From Paraburkholderia polaris (GTDB taxonomy: Bacteria; Pseudomonadota; Gammaproteobacteria; Burkholderiales; Burkholderiaceae), in assembly GCF_012927345.1 (NCBI RefSeq), contig NZ_JABBGJ010000004.1, positions 186,001-250,000 of the forward strand: a DNA stretch of 64,000 nucleotides. Direction: 5' to 3'. The translations under genes were made by a program, and so were the position numbers. Below, in pieces: positions 46,724-55,777 of the stretch (its first letter is position 1; each line of letters opens with the position of its first letter). Below the pieces are notes generated by a model. It was given only the letters and a program-made list of their open reading frames with translations. It did not search any database and was not told the origin of the DNA.

Positions 46724-48100
46724 ATGAATCAATTGATTAATAACGAATCTTCAATGCCGAAGACAAACAACCCCGCACACGTCACGCGCGGCGGCTGGCT
46801 CGAACGGCGTTTCACGCTCGCCGAGCGCAAGACCAGCGTGCGTATCGAAACGATCGCCGGCATCACGTCGTTTCTCGCGGCCGCCTATTTGCTGGTCGTG
46901 ATTCCGTCGCTGCTGTCGGCGGGCGGCATGGATCGTGGCGCCGCCACCACCGCGACGATTCTCGTGTTCGTGCTGAGCACGGTGCTGATGGCGCTATATG
47001 CGAATCTGCCGTTTCTGGTGGGCCCCGGCATCGGCGGCTCGGTGATTCTCGGCATTACGCTCGCGGGCGAGCACGTCGCGTGGCAAACGGGCCTGGGCAT
47101 TGCGTTCGTGTCCGGTGTGCTGTTTCTGATCCTGACCCTGGTGGGCGCGCGCAGCCTCGTGGTGCGCTTGATTCCGGCGCAGATCAAGCTCGGTCTCGGG
47201 GCATCGATTGGTTTGTTCATCGCGGTGCTCGGCTTCCGTAACGCCGGGATGGTGATCGCCAACGCGAAGACCAATGCGCTTGCGCTCGGCGATTTCTCGC
47301 GGCCCGGCACACTGGTGGCATTGATCGGCCTCGGCGCGGCTGTCGTGCTGCAAGGCCGCCGCGTGCCCGGCGCGATTCTGTGGGCGATCCTGATTGCGGC
47401 CGGCGCCGGTGTGCCGCTTGGCGTCACGCATATGCCAGCGTCGTTTCTGTCGTGGCCGCATAGCATCGCGCCGATCGCATTCAAGCTCGACATTGCGAGC
47501 GCATTGAGTGTGGCCGCGATTCCGTATCTGTTCGTATTCTTCGCGGCGGAGTTTTTCTCGACGCTTGGCACCACACTCGCGGTCGGCGCGAAAGCGGATC
47601 TGCTCGACGAGAACGCCAATCTGCCGAACATCAACCGCCCGTTTCTCGTCGATTCGATTGCCGCGACGCTCGGTCCGGTGTTCGGCATTCCGGCGCTCAC
47701 CGCGCTGGTGGAATCCGCGGCAGGCGTTGAAGCGGGTGGCCGTACCGGCCTCTCCTCACTCGCCGCGGCCGCGATGTTCGCACTGATGCTGTTGTTCGTA
47801 CCGGTCGCTTTGGCCATTCCGAAAGAAGCAACTGCCCCGGCGCTGATCCTGATCGGGCTGTCGATGTTCAGCACGATTCGCCATACGCATTTCGACGACT
47901 TCAGCGACTCGCTGCCCGTTCTTTCGATGGTGCTGCTCACGCTGATGTCGAACAGTTTCGGCACCGGTATCGCGGGCGGCCTGCTGTGCTATGTCCTCGT
48001 CAAACTGCTCGCCGGACGTTTCCGTGAAGTACCGTGGGGCCTCTATGTACTGGCCGTACCGCTCGGCTATTACTTCTATACCGTCGTCAAGCCGCATTGA
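46724..48100 (+). CDS. purine permease, AzgA/NCS2 family
   Basis: A 458-residue inner-membrane symporter with twelve to fourteen helices of the hypoxanthine/guanine/adenine AzgA-like branch. Marks are E-T-I-A-G-I-T-S-F-L-A-A-A-Y, G-P-G-I-G-G-S-V-I-L-G, A-Q-I-K-L-G-L-G-A-S-I-G-L-F-I-A and A-L-T-A-L-V-E-S-A-A-G-V-E-A-G-G-R-T-G-L-S-S. It would import free base released by the periplasmic nucleoside hydrolase. Start at 46724; M-P-K-T-N-N-P ten codons later is an alternative. Confidence 0.9.
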   Translation: MNQLINNESSMPKTNNPAHVTRGGWLERRFTLAERKTSVRIETIAGITSFLAAAYLLVVIPSLLSAGGMDRGAATTATILVFVLSTVLMALYANLPFLVGPGIGGSVILGITLAGEHVAWQTGLGIAFVSGVLFLILTLVGARSLVVRLIPAQIKLGLGASIGLFIAVLGFRNAGMVIANAKTNALALGDFSRPGTLVALIGLGAAVVLQGRRVPGAILWAILIAAGAGVPLGVTHMPASFLSWPHSIAPIAFKLDIASALSVAAIPYLFVFFAAEFFSTLGTTLAVGAKADLLDENANLPNINRPFLVDSIAATLGPVFGIPALTALVESAAGVEAGGRTGLSSLAAAAMFALMLLFVPVALAIPKEATAPALILIGLSMFSTIRHTHFDDFSDSLPVLSMVLLTLMSNSFGTGIAGGLLCYVLVKLLAGRFREVPWGLYVLAVPLGYYFYTVVKPH

Positions 48101-48203
48101 GTTCTTCGCTTCAGCTATCTAGCGTAGCTGCACGTTTTCATCCTGCATTCGCACTAAACTGAGTTTGGGTCGAGTTTTACGCACTACCGAAAAACATACC
48201 GAC

Positions 48204-49301
48204 ATGAAAGAGACATTGGGCAATGTGCCCGCATCGCGCCTCGGCATTACGTTGACCGACGCCCATCGCGCCTTCTTCACCGCCCTGCCGAAGGTCGAGT
48301 TGCATTGCCACCTGCTGGGCGCGGTGCGTCACGAGACCTTTATCGCGCTCGCCGAAAAAAGCAATGCGCCGATCGACCGCCAGGAGATCGACGGCTTCTA
48401 TACGCGCGGCGAAAAACCCGTCGGCGTGCTGCGTGTGCTGCGCGCGCTCGATGAGCATCTGCTCACGCACGCAGACGACCTGCGTCGCATCACCTACGAA
48501 TATCTCGCCGATGCCGCCGCGCACCAGGTGCGTCATAGCGAATTCTTCTGGAATCCTACCGGCACGGTACGCGTCTCGAAGATTCCCTATGCCGATGCGC
48601 AAGCAGCCATCGTCACCGCGATTCGCGACGCCGCGCGCGACTTCGGCATCAGCGCGCGACTGATCCCGAGCATCGACCGCGAAGCCGATCCCGACGAAGC
48701 GGTCGCGCTGGTCGACTGGATGTGCGCGCATCGCGCGGAGGAAGTGGCGGGCCTCGGCATCGACTACCGCGAGAATGACCGGCCGCCTGAGTTGTTCTGG
48801 AAGGCGTATCGCAATGCGCGTAACGCCGGCTTCAAAACCACCGCGCATGCGGGCGAATTCGGCATGCCGTGGCGCAATGTCGAGACGGCCGTCGACCTGC
48901 TGCAATGCGACCGGATCGATCACGGCTATACGATCGTCGACAACCCGCAGTTGGCTGCTCAATACGCGGAGCGCGGCATCGTGTTCACCGTGGTGCCGAC
49001 CAACTCCTACTATTTGCGCACGCTCGCCCCCGAAGTCTGGGCCGAACAGCATCCGATGCGGCGCATGCCGGGCCTGGGCCTGAAAATTCACCCGAATACC
49101 GACGACCCCACGCTGCACAAAGTGACGCCAAGCGAAGCCTGGCAATTGATGCATAGCCACTTCGGCTTCAGCATCGCCGAGTTGCGGCAATTCATGCTGA
49201 ACGGCATCGACGGCGCCTGGATCGACGAAGCGACGCGCCACGCATGGCGCGCGGCGTGGGGCGCGGAGTTCGATGCGTTGGCAGCGGCCTTGCCCGCTTA
49301 A
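48204..49301 (+). CDS. adenosine deaminase family protein
   Basis: A 365-residue metal-dependent deaminase. Zinc ligands are visible: V-E-L-H-C-H-L-L-G (residues about 28-36), T-T-A-H-A-G-E (third His, catalytic Glu), R-I-D-H-G-Y (His) and P-N-T-D-D-P (Asp pair). It converts adenosine or adenine-type substrates to the inosine/hypoxanthine form. C-H-L-L-G replaces the common H-L-D-G, so substrate may differ from classical Add. It follows the purine permease by 103 bases and completes a salvage group. Confidence 0.9.
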   Translation: MKETLGNVPASRLGITLTDAHRAFFTALPKVELHCHLLGAVRHETFIALAEKSNAPIDRQEIDGFYTRGEKPVGVLRVLRALDEHLLTHADDLRRITYEYLADAAAHQVRHSEFFWNPTGTVRVSKIPYADAQAAIVTAIRDAARDFGISARLIPSIDREADPDEAVALVDWMCAHRAEEVAGLGIDYRENDRPPELFWKAYRNARNAGFKTTAHAGEFGMPWRNVETAVDLLQCDRIDHGYTIVDNPQLAAQYAERGIVFTVVPTNSYYLRTLAPEVWAEQHPMRRMPGLGLKIHPNTDDPTLHKVTPSEAWQLMHSHFGFSIAELRQFMLNGIDGAWIDEATRHAWRAAWGAEFDALAAALPA

Positions 49302-49353
49302 GCGGAACAGCGCCTCGGGTCACGCCACCCACTCAGGCGCCGGCCGCGCGGCG

Positions 49354-50214
49354 TCATTCACCAATCCACGAACCGCGTAAATCGCTGTCGTGCAGCAATT
49401 GCAGCAACGTGCCCGCCGGACGGCTCAGCCGTTTGGCGGCCAGCGCGATAAATTCCACCGAAGGCAGGGTCGGCAGATTGGCCGCGTTGAGCGGCGACGC
49501 GAGGCCGCGCGCGGCCAGATACTGCGGACGAACCGTGATGCCGAGCCCACCGCGCGCGGCTGCAATACAGCCCGCGTGACTGCTGCTCGTGCAGACCACC
49601 TGCCAGCTGAAACCGGCTTCGGCGAGCGCATCGAGCACCACGGCCCGCGTCACGCTCGGCTCGGCGACCAGAATCAGCGGCAACGGCTGGCTGAGGTCGA
49701 CCAGCGTGCCGGTGCGTGCCAGCCACTCCAGCCGGCCCGTGAAAAGCGGCACACCGCGGCGATCGCCCAGACGCCGCTTACCGACCAGCAGATCGATCGA
49801 GCCGGCGTCCAGCAACTCATACAACTTGCCGGTCATGCCGATCGTGATTTCCAGTTCGACATCGGGATGGGCGTCGCGAAACGCCGCCAGCACCGTGGGC
49901 AGCGGTCCGAGCGCGACGTCGTCCGATGAACCGAGCCGCACGCGCCCTTTCAGGCGCGGCGCACGGAACTGCGACTCGGCCCGTGCGAGCGCTTTCAGGA
50001 TCACGCTGGCGTGGGCGAGCATGGCCTCGCCGTCCGGGGTCACCGCGAGCGAATGGGTGTCGCGCACGAACAGGCGCCGCCCGACGCTCTGTTCGAGCCG
50101 GCGGATATGTTCGCTGACGCTCGACTGCGTGAGATCGAGTTGCCGCCCCGCCTCGGTGAAGCTGTGGCAGGCTGCGACGGTTGTGAAGGTCTTGAGCCAG
50201 ATGGGATTGAGCAT
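49354..50214 (-). CDS. LysR family transcriptional regulator
   Basis: A 286-residue LysR protein with its helix-turn-helix at about residues 3-62 (F-T-E-A-G-R-Q-L-D-L-T-Q-S-S-V-S-E-H-I-R-R-L-E) and an effector domain after residue 88. It is divergent from the MFS gene at 50386; a TTATCG-N7-CGATAA palindrome lies in the 170-base gap. It probably controls that exporter. Confidence 0.9.
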   Translation of the reverse strand: MLNPIWLKTFTTVAACHSFTEAGRQLDLTQSSVSEHIRRLEQSVGRRLFVRDTHSLAVTPDGEAMLAHASVILKALARAESQFRAPRLKGRVRLGSSDDVALGPLPTVLAAFRDAHPDVELEITIGMTGKLYELLDAGSIDLLVGKRRLGDRRGVPLFTGRLEWLARTGTLVDLSQPLPLILVAEPSVTRAVVLDALAEAGFSWQVVCTSSSHAGCIAAARGGLGITVRPQYLAARGLASPLNAANLPTLPSVEFIALAAKRLSRPAGTLLQLLHDSDLRGSWIGE

Positions 50215-50232
50215 GCGCCATTGTGGTCCTGG

Positions 50233-50251
50233 TTATCGGCAAAGTCGATAA
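50233..50251. promoter_or_regulatory. LysR-type operator between regulator and MFS gene
   Basis: TTATCG-N7-CGATAA is a perfect inverted repeat with the A/T-rich arms typical of LysR sites (T-N11-A core), located 19 bases upstream of the regulator start and about 135 bases before the exporter. Confidence 0.6.
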
Positions 50252-50385
50252 CAGTCAACGCCCCTAGTGGGGTTCCCGATTGACGCCGATGTCAATATCA
50301 TGACGGAATCCCCCCAACGATTGCTCCAGGCACGGCCCGCCGGTCCGTCCGCCCCGCCGCCCCCGCAGCAGCAGCTCAATTGAAC

Positions 50386-51786
50386 ATGAACAAGGATTCC
50401 GCCCAGACCGCGCTACTCTGGATCGTCGCCGCCGGCTTTTTCATGCAGTCGCTCGACACCACGATCGTCAACACCGCGTTGCCGTCGATCGCGCACAGCC
50501 TGCACGTCGCGCCCCTCGCGATGCAGCCGATTGTGGTCGCTTACACGCTGACAATGGCGATGCTCACCCCCGCGTCGGGCTGGCTCGCCGACCGCTTCGG
50601 CACGCGGCGCGTCTATTTCGTGGCGATTCTCGTCTTCGTGCTCGGGTCGATCTGCTGTGCGAGCGCGCATACGCTCGGCCAACTGGTGATGGCGAGGGTC
50701 CTGCAAGGGCTGGGCGGCTCGATGCTGCTGCCGATCGGACGGCTCGCCGTCCTGCGCAGCGTCTCGAGCGAGCAATACGTGTCGGCGCTCGCGTTCATTT
50801 CGATTGCCGGTCAATTAGGGCCGATCGCCGGCCCAACGCTCGGCGGCTGGTTCGTTCAGGCCATCACGTGGCACTGGATCTTTCTGATCAATGTGCCGAT
50901 CGGCGCGCTGGGCCTCTACGCGGTGCAGCGGTATTTGCCGGCGCATGGCGAAACCCAGGCGCCGCCGTTCGACTTCGTCGGTTGTGGGCTGCTGTCGCTG
51001 TGCATGATCGCGTTTTCGCTGGCCGTCGACGCGCCGGTCCACACGCACCGTGCGGCATGGTCAGCGGGGCTCTTCGCGCTCGCTCTGGTCAGCGCGCTCG
51101 CCTACATTCCACACGCAAAGCGCCGCAACAACCCGCTCTTCAAACTCTCGCTCTTCAGCGAACCGAATTTCAGCGTCGGTCTGATCGGCAACCTGATATG
51201 CCGTATCGGCTCGAGCGCCGTGCCGTTCCTCGTGCCGTTGCTGCTGCAACTGCAACTGGGTTACTCACCGCTGCGTTCCGGTCTGATGATGCTGCCCGCC
51301 GCGCTTGCCGGCACCGTCGCCAAACGCTGGATTGCACCGCTCGTGCGCCGCTATGGCTATGACACGTTCCTGCTCGTCAACACGGTGATCGTGGGGTCGG
51401 CGATCGTTGCGTTTGCATTGATTACGCGTGATACACCGCTCATCGTCGGGATCGTCATTCTGGCCGTGTTCGGCGCGGCCAACTCCATGCAGTTCGCGGC
51501 GATGAACAGCGTCACGCTCAAAGGCCTCTCGCGCGAAGATGCCGGCAGCGGCAACAGCCTCTTTTCGATGGTGCAGATGCTGGCGATCGGGCTGGGCGTC
51601 TCGATCGGCGGCGGGCTGGTGAATCTGTTCTCGGCGCAATGGGGATCGGCGGCGCTCGGGTTTCGCCTAAGCTTCGTCTGCGTGGGCGTCATCACGCTGG
51701 TGTCGGCTTGGGTGTTTCGTCATCTGGACGAAGCGCCTGTCACCCGCGAGGTGCGGGGCCAGGCGTCTCAGGGCGCGGGACGCTGA
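50386..51786 (+). CDS. MFS multidrug exporter, DHA2 family
   Basis: A 466-residue, fourteen-helix DHA2 exporter with D-T-T-I-V-N-T-A-L-P-S-I in helix 1, W-L-A-D-R-F-G-T-R in loop 2-3 and motif C G-P-I-A-G-P-T-L-G-G-W in helix 5. It resembles the exporter at 27596 in size and layout. No adaptor gene adjoins. The divergent LysR gene and the palindrome between them suggest induction by its substrate. Start ATG 50386; an in-frame TTG two codons earlier is possible. Confidence 0.9.
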   Translation: MNKDSAQTALLWIVAAGFFMQSLDTTIVNTALPSIAHSLHVAPLAMQPIVVAYTLTMAMLTPASGWLADRFGTRRVYFVAILVFVLGSICCASAHTLGQLVMARVLQGLGGSMLLPIGRLAVLRSVSSEQYVSALAFISIAGQLGPIAGPTLGGWFVQAITWHWIFLINVPIGALGLYAVQRYLPAHGETQAPPFDFVGCGLLSLCMIAFSLAVDAPVHTHRAAWSAGLFALALVSALAYIPHAKRRNNPLFKLSLFSEPNFSVGLIGNLICRIGSSAVPFLVPLLLQLQLGYSPLRSGLMMLPAALAGTVAKRWIAPLVRRYGYDTFLLVNTVIVGSAIVAFALITRDTPLIVGIVILAVFGAANSMQFAAMNSVTLKGLSREDAGSGNSLFSMVQMLAIGLGVSIGGGLVNLFSAQWGSAALGFRLSFVCVGVITLVSAWVFRHLDEAPVTREVRGQASQGAGR

Positions 51787-52208
51787 AGGCCCGCGTGGTG
51801 GATTCGCAGACGCGCCTGGTCCTGGTCCTGGTCGTGGTTGCGCTGAGTTGGGCTTGATCGCAGAAATTCAGCGCAAAGCCGCCGCGTCCCTCAACCCGGC
51901 AAACAGATGCCGGAGAATCCCTCGCACACTTCAATCAAATAAAAACGTGCGACATGATGCCGTTCTCCGGTTGATCAGCGCAAATATGCCTGACGCATGA
52001 CGAGAACCGCATTCCATTGTGCATCAGGCGAACTCACCCAGATTGGCCCCAACCGGGCGCCTGACGCGATAGCGCGGCTGTCATTCCACTCATGATGCTG
52101 CGTCATCGATTCGTTCGGACAGGTGGCGTTTCCCGACACTGATGCATGATTTCAAACGGTGTTTCGCGTTAGCATGTCACGCATTAAAGCATAACAAGGG
52201 AATATCAC
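51787..52208. other. intergenic stretch with no gene seen
   Basis: About 420 bases between the exporter and the next LysR gene. Composition is normal. I found no coding frame, strong hairpin or repeat; the right end must carry the promoter of the LysR gene. Confidence 0.45.
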
Positions 52209-53138
52209 ATGCCATTTGACGAGCGCATGCTGAACGGCATGGGCGTGCTGACGGCGATCGTCGACTGCGGCAGTTTTGCGGCGGCGGGCGAAGCACTCGA
52301 CATGTCGCAATCCGGGGTCAGCCGTTCGGTTGCACGGCTTGAAGCACGCCTCGGCATCCGGCTATTCGACCGCACCACCCGCTCGGTCACGCTGACTGAC
52401 GAAGGCCGGCGCTTTTACGAACAGATCGTGCCGCTGCTCGGTGGACTCGAGGAAGCGGCCGCCTCCGCGGCTCAGGGCGCCACGGCGGTTCGCGGACGTT
52501 TGCGCGTGAACATGGACCCGTTCTTTTCGCGTCTCGTGCTGGGGCCGAGGCTCGGCGGCTTCATCGATAAGCATCCCGATCTGCAACTCGAGTTGATCAC
52601 GCGCGACCAGCTAGGCGATATGGTCGCCGACGGTTTCGACCTGGCGATCCGTTTCGGCGACCCGCCGGTTTCGACGCTGATTGCACGCAAGCTGCTGGAC
52701 ACGCGGATTCTGACCGTCGCCGCGCCGTCATATCTGAAGAAACATGGCCATCCCGCGAGCCCCGCCGAACTCGAAAGTGATAAGCATGTATGCATCAAGT
52801 TCCGTGACCCGCTGACGGGTTACCCGTTCAGCTGGGAGTTTCACCGCGGACGCAAGAAGATCGTGACTACGCCACGAGGCCGCTTGACCGTGAACGACGT
52901 CGGCACCTTGCATAGTGTGTGCACCGCGGGCCAGGGCGTTGCGCAGATTCTCGCGCTCGGCGCGGAGTCGTTGCTCGCCAATGGCAAACTGGTTGAACTG
53001 TTTCCCGACTGGGCCGACGAGGTTTATCCGCTGTATGCGCTCTATCCTTCGCGGCACCATCCGCCAGCCAAGGTGCGGGCATTCTTCGACTTCATTGTTT
53101 CGCTGACGGGGGGCTCGACACGCGAGCCGGCCGCTTGA
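52209..53138 (+). CDS. LysR family transcriptional regulator
   Basis: A 309-residue LysR protein. The helix-turn-helix is near residues 8-67 (S-F-A-A-A-G-E-A-L-D-M-S-Q-S-G-V-S-R-S-V-A-R-L-E); the effector domain carries L-R-V-N-M-D-P-F-F and G-F-D-L-A-I-R-F-G-D-P, as in the CrgA/DsdC-like group that often controls an adjacent oxidoreductase. Here no target lies next to it: the following gene is a small hypothetical. Confidence 0.9.
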   Translation: MPFDERMLNGMGVLTAIVDCGSFAAAGEALDMSQSGVSRSVARLEARLGIRLFDRTTRSVTLTDEGRRFYEQIVPLLGGLEEAAASAAQGATAVRGRLRVNMDPFFSRLVLGPRLGGFIDKHPDLQLELITRDQLGDMVADGFDLAIRFGDPPVSTLIARKLLDTRILTVAAPSYLKKHGHPASPAELESDKHVCIKFRDPLTGYPFSWEFHRGRKKIVTTPRGRLTVNDVGTLHSVCTAGQGVAQILALGAESLLANGKLVELFPDWADEVYPLYALYPSRHHPPAKVRAFFDFIVSLTGGSTREPAA

Positions 53139-53302
53139 GTCGCGGCTCGACCTGGGCAATCCTCTGCCGAAAATCATCGAGCGGCAGCCAAGCGTTTATC
53201 GGCATGGAAAGCGCGACTTCGCATACTGTACGGTAACGGGCAGACATCGTCCCGCGCTGCGCGCAGGCTGTGTAAAGGCACTCACAGCCATACGGATAAC
53301 CT

Positions 53303-53539
53303 ATGTCGAATTACCCATTCGAGAGCGATCTCGCTCATCTCGAACAGATTATTCCCTTTCTCGTGTCTGCCCCGCCGCTGGGCTGGCCCTATTGGCGACG
53401 GCGGATTCTCTCGTTGTCCCCCATTGAAGGACGATTGCCGGCTGGCAGCGTCCAACGTATCGGCAGGTTGATGGACGTATTCGAAAAGATCGAACGCAAG
53501 GCGTCACCGGACGCTGCAACCACAGCAACGGCACGGTAA
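53303..53539 (+). CDS. hypothetical protein
   Basis: A 78-residue protein with GGAT upstream of ATG 53303. It has a Leu-rich stretch (L-A-H-L-E-Q-I-I-P-F-L-V) followed by P-P-L-G-W-P-Y-W-R-R-R-I and an amphipathic R-I-G-R-L-M-D-V-F-E-K-I-E segment. No family recognised. Codon use is normal for the region, so it is probably real. Confidence 0.55.
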   Translation: MSNYPFESDLAHLEQIIPFLVSAPPLGWPYWRRRILSLSPIEGRLPAGSVQRIGRLMDVFEKIERKASPDAATTATAR

Positions 53540-53598
53540 GCGCGCTCGCGGCGAACCGGATCGGTAGCGCGTTACCTCGCTTCGCCAGGGAGCGTTCG

Positions 53599-54315
53599 CT
53601 AGATAGCCTGCAACGCCGGCAATAGCCGGTCGAACTCGCGTTTGACCACCGCGTAGCATTCACACACATGACCTTCCAGACCGGGCCGGTCCAGCACGGT
53701 GATATGGCCATGGCTATAGCGAATCAAACCGGCGTTTTGCAGTTTCAGCGCCGCTGCGGTGACGCCGGACCGGCGCACGCCGAGCATATTGGCGATCAAT
53801 TCCTGGGTCATGCGCAACTCGTTCGACGGCAGGCGGTCGACGCTGAGCAGTAGCCAGCGACACAATTGTTGATCGATCGAATGATGGCGATTGCATACCG
53901 CCGTCTGCGCCATCTGAGTGATGAGTGCCTGCGTATAGCGCAACAAAAGGCGTTGCATCGGACCCGCGCGATTGAATTCGTCTTTCAGCATGCGAGCATT
54001 CAGGCGCCACGCGCGGCCCGCGCTTTGCACGATCGCGCGGCTCGGCGTGGTCTCGCCTCCCATGAACAACGACACACCGACGATGCCCTCGTGTCCCACG
54101 ATAGCGATTTCCGCCGACGCGCCGTCTTCCATCACATAGAGCAATGAAATAATCGACGTGGTGGGGAAATAAACGTGTTCGAGCTGACCGCCGGATTCGT
54201 AGATGACCTGGCCTAGCGGCAAATCGACTTCGACCAGATACGGCTCGATGCGTGCCCATTCCGCCGTGGGCAACACCGCTAACAGCTGATTCGCTTTTGG
54301 GTCACCCTTGGGCAT
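53599..54315 (-). CDS. Crp/Fnr family transcriptional regulator
   Basis: A 238-residue regulator with a beta-roll effector domain (about residues 25-120, L-P-L-G-Q-V-I-Y-E-S-G-G-Q-L-E-H-V-Y-F-P) and a C-terminal winged helix-turn-helix (about 160-215, M-T-Q-E-L-I-A-N-M-L-G-V-R-R-S-G-V-T). No N-terminal Cys cluster is present. The V-Y-F-P-T-T-S-I-I-S-L-L segment marks a group common in soil proteobacteria with unclear ligand. ATG 54315 has AAGGAG seven bases upstream; the longer frame has no family sequence. Confidence 0.9.
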   Translation of the reverse strand: MPKGDPKANQLLAVLPTAEWARIEPYLVEVDLPLGQVIYESGGQLEHVYFPTTSIISLLYVMEDGASAEIAIVGHEGIVGVSLFMGGETTPSRAIVQSAGRAWRLNARMLKDEFNRAGPMQRLLLRYTQALITQMAQTAVCNRHHSIDQQLCRWLLLSVDRLPSNELRMTQELIANMLGVRRSGVTAAALKLQNAGLIRYSHGHITVLDRPGLEGHVCECYAVVKREFDRLLPALQAI

Positions 54316-54493
54316 CGGTGGCTCCTTGCTGGGTTCCGAACGCGCCAGCGGCGCGGCTACGCATTGATCGGCGGAAACGGCGCAAGCCCCGGTCCCGCTG
54401 CAAAAGTGATTATGAACCGCGCGCCGGATGCACGCAGTCGTGTAAAGCACCCGCTCTGCCGCCACTGAAAGCTTTAATGGGCACGGCATAAAT

Positions 54494-54517
54494 AGAAAAA
54501 CCGGCTTTACGCCGGTT
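54494..54517 (-). terminator. Rho-independent terminator
   Basis: AACCGGC (54499-54505) pairs with GCCGGTT (54511-54517) around a 5-base loop; on the minus strand the stem is followed by a short U-run. It closes the small gene at 54535. Confidence 0.75.
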
Positions 54518-54534
54518 ATTTTCGTTCCGAATGC

Positions 54535-54777
54535 CTAAAGCGTGGCGGGTTTCTTTTTGAGCGCCAGGACGCGGCGCGTTTGCATCAGCGTGCTCTTCGC
54601 GCCCAGCCACTTCGTGACGTGCTTGACCCATTGCTTCGGTGCGGCTTCATTGCCTTGGCCCTGCTGCAGCTCGTTTGCCGGCGGTGCGACCGCCTTATCG
54701 CTTTCCGCGAGGCGTGCTGCTTCACGCCGCCGTTTGCTGTCGGCGATTTCTTCTAGATTGACCTGGTCATCATCCAT
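54535..54777 (-). CDS. small basic hypothetical protein
   Basis: An 80-residue cytoplasmic protein: acidic start (M-D-D-D-Q-V-N-L-E-E-I), a charged helical stretch (S-K-R-R-R-E-A-A-R-L-A-E-S-D-K) and a basic end (Q-T-R-R-V-L-A-L-K-K-K-P-A-T-L). GGGAG lies upstream of the ATG and a terminator follows, so it is probably expressed. No family recognised. Confidence 0.6.
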   Translation of the reverse strand: MDDDQVNLEEIADSKRRREAARLAESDKAVAPPANELQQGQGNEAAPKQWVKHVTKWLGAKSTLMQTRRVLALKKKPATL

Positions 54778-54890
54778 GCTGGAACTCCCGCGACAAAACA
54801 ACGCGTGGCGCCGGTGGGCGCCGCGCTGCTTCGGCTGTGGAACAAGGCGGCGCACGGCAGGTCCGGTTGGACGTGCCGCGCCGCGCTGTA

Positions 54891-55142
54891 TCAAGAAATC
54901 GTGTAGCGGTTTTGCGGGCCGCCGACATACAGACCGCGAGCAAGTGTGAGGATTTGCTCGCGATGACGGTCGAAGGCCGCCAGCACCGCCGGTTCGTCGG
55001 AACCTGCGCTTGGGCTCAGGTTCGAAATGACCGAATTGTTGACAGTGAAGGCGATTTCGCGCGCGTTGTCATAGCCCCAGAAATTGACGCAATGACGGAA
55101 GGCGTCGTAGCTGCGGCTTGGGTTCGGGAAGTTGAGGGACAT
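54891..55142 (-). CDS. DUF1488 family protein
   Basis: An 83-residue protein matching DUF1488 in length and pattern: M-S-L-N-F-P-N-P-S-R-S-Y-D near the start, V-N-F-W-G-Y-D-N-A-R-E-I-A-F-T-V-N in the middle and A-F-D-R-H-R-E-Q-I near the end. GGGAG sits seven bases before the ATG. The family is widespread in proteobacteria and of unknown function. Confidence 0.85.
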   Translation of the reverse strand: MSLNFPNPSRSYDAFRHCVNFWGYDNAREIAFTVNNSVISNLSPSAGSDEPAVLAAFDRHREQILTLARGLYVGGPQNRYTIS

Positions 55143-55242
55143 GTCACGCTCCCGTGGTGTTTTCCTTCTTCACGGTGCGCCGAATGTGAGGCGTGGTCAA
55201 GGTGTAGTTTGTAAGTGTCCTACGCCCAACAACTCCGCTTCT

Positions 55243-55476
55243 CTAAGCCCTGTAAAAAGTCTTCCCTTGTTCAAGGATCGCGAGCGCCTGCAAAGTATCG
55301 TTAATGGCGTCCAGCAAACCAACGTCCTCCGCAGTCGCCTTCTTCTGCTGAACTCGCCTCAGGGCAAGATAAAACGTCAGCTTCCCGAAGGCTACGTCGT
55401 CAGTCCCGCTTCCTCCCTTGACTATCCTCGCAGCACTCTCGTTGATCTTATCTTCAACAAGTTGAGCCAAATCCAT
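55243..55476 (-). CDS. small hypothetical protein
   Basis: A 77-residue helical protein (M-D-L-A-Q-L-V-E-D-K-I-N-E-S-A-A-R-I-V-K then L-T-F-Y-L-A-L-R-R-V-Q-Q-K-K). GGAG lies six bases before ATG 55476. The base composition is more A+T-rich than the neighbouring genes, a possible sign of transfer. No family recognised. Confidence 0.55.
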   Translation of the reverse strand: MDLAQLVEDKINESAARIVKGGSGTDDVAFGKLTFYLALRRVQQKKATAEDVGLLDAINDTLQALAILEQGKTFYRA

Positions 55477-55488
55477 ACTATTCTCCAA

Positions 55489-55777
55489 GACGACATGGTG
55501 TCAAAAACGGCCTGAAAGAAGCGCTTACCATGATTAATCAATATGGATACCGAACTGTATTCAACGCACTCTCGCATAAGAAATACGTCGATTGTTCGGC
55601 ACGAAATGCATTGCCTGACCAGCACGGATGAAAGCAGTACGCAATGAAACGTTACGCGCCGGTCGGTTCAAGTATAACGATTACCACCGTTCGCGCTCGC
55701 CCTGCGACGCACCGCCACGCCACGATATACCGTGCGCTGTCGTACGGAATCATCGTCAATGTCATCTCGCGTAGAAG
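55489..55777. other. relatively A+T-rich intergenic stretch
   Basis: About 290 bases with lower GC than the surroundings and no supported gene. Together with the 55243 gene it forms a local composition dip next to the amidohydrolase operon. Confidence 0.45.

Noticed and set aside
46885..47964. 359-codon frame on the minus strand
   Set aside because: Antisense to the purine permease, Ser/Thr/Ala/Arg-rich with no motif; shadow of the membrane protein.
48177..49241. 354-codon frame on the minus strand
   Set aside because: Antisense to the adenosine deaminase gene whose zinc ligands are intact; shadow.
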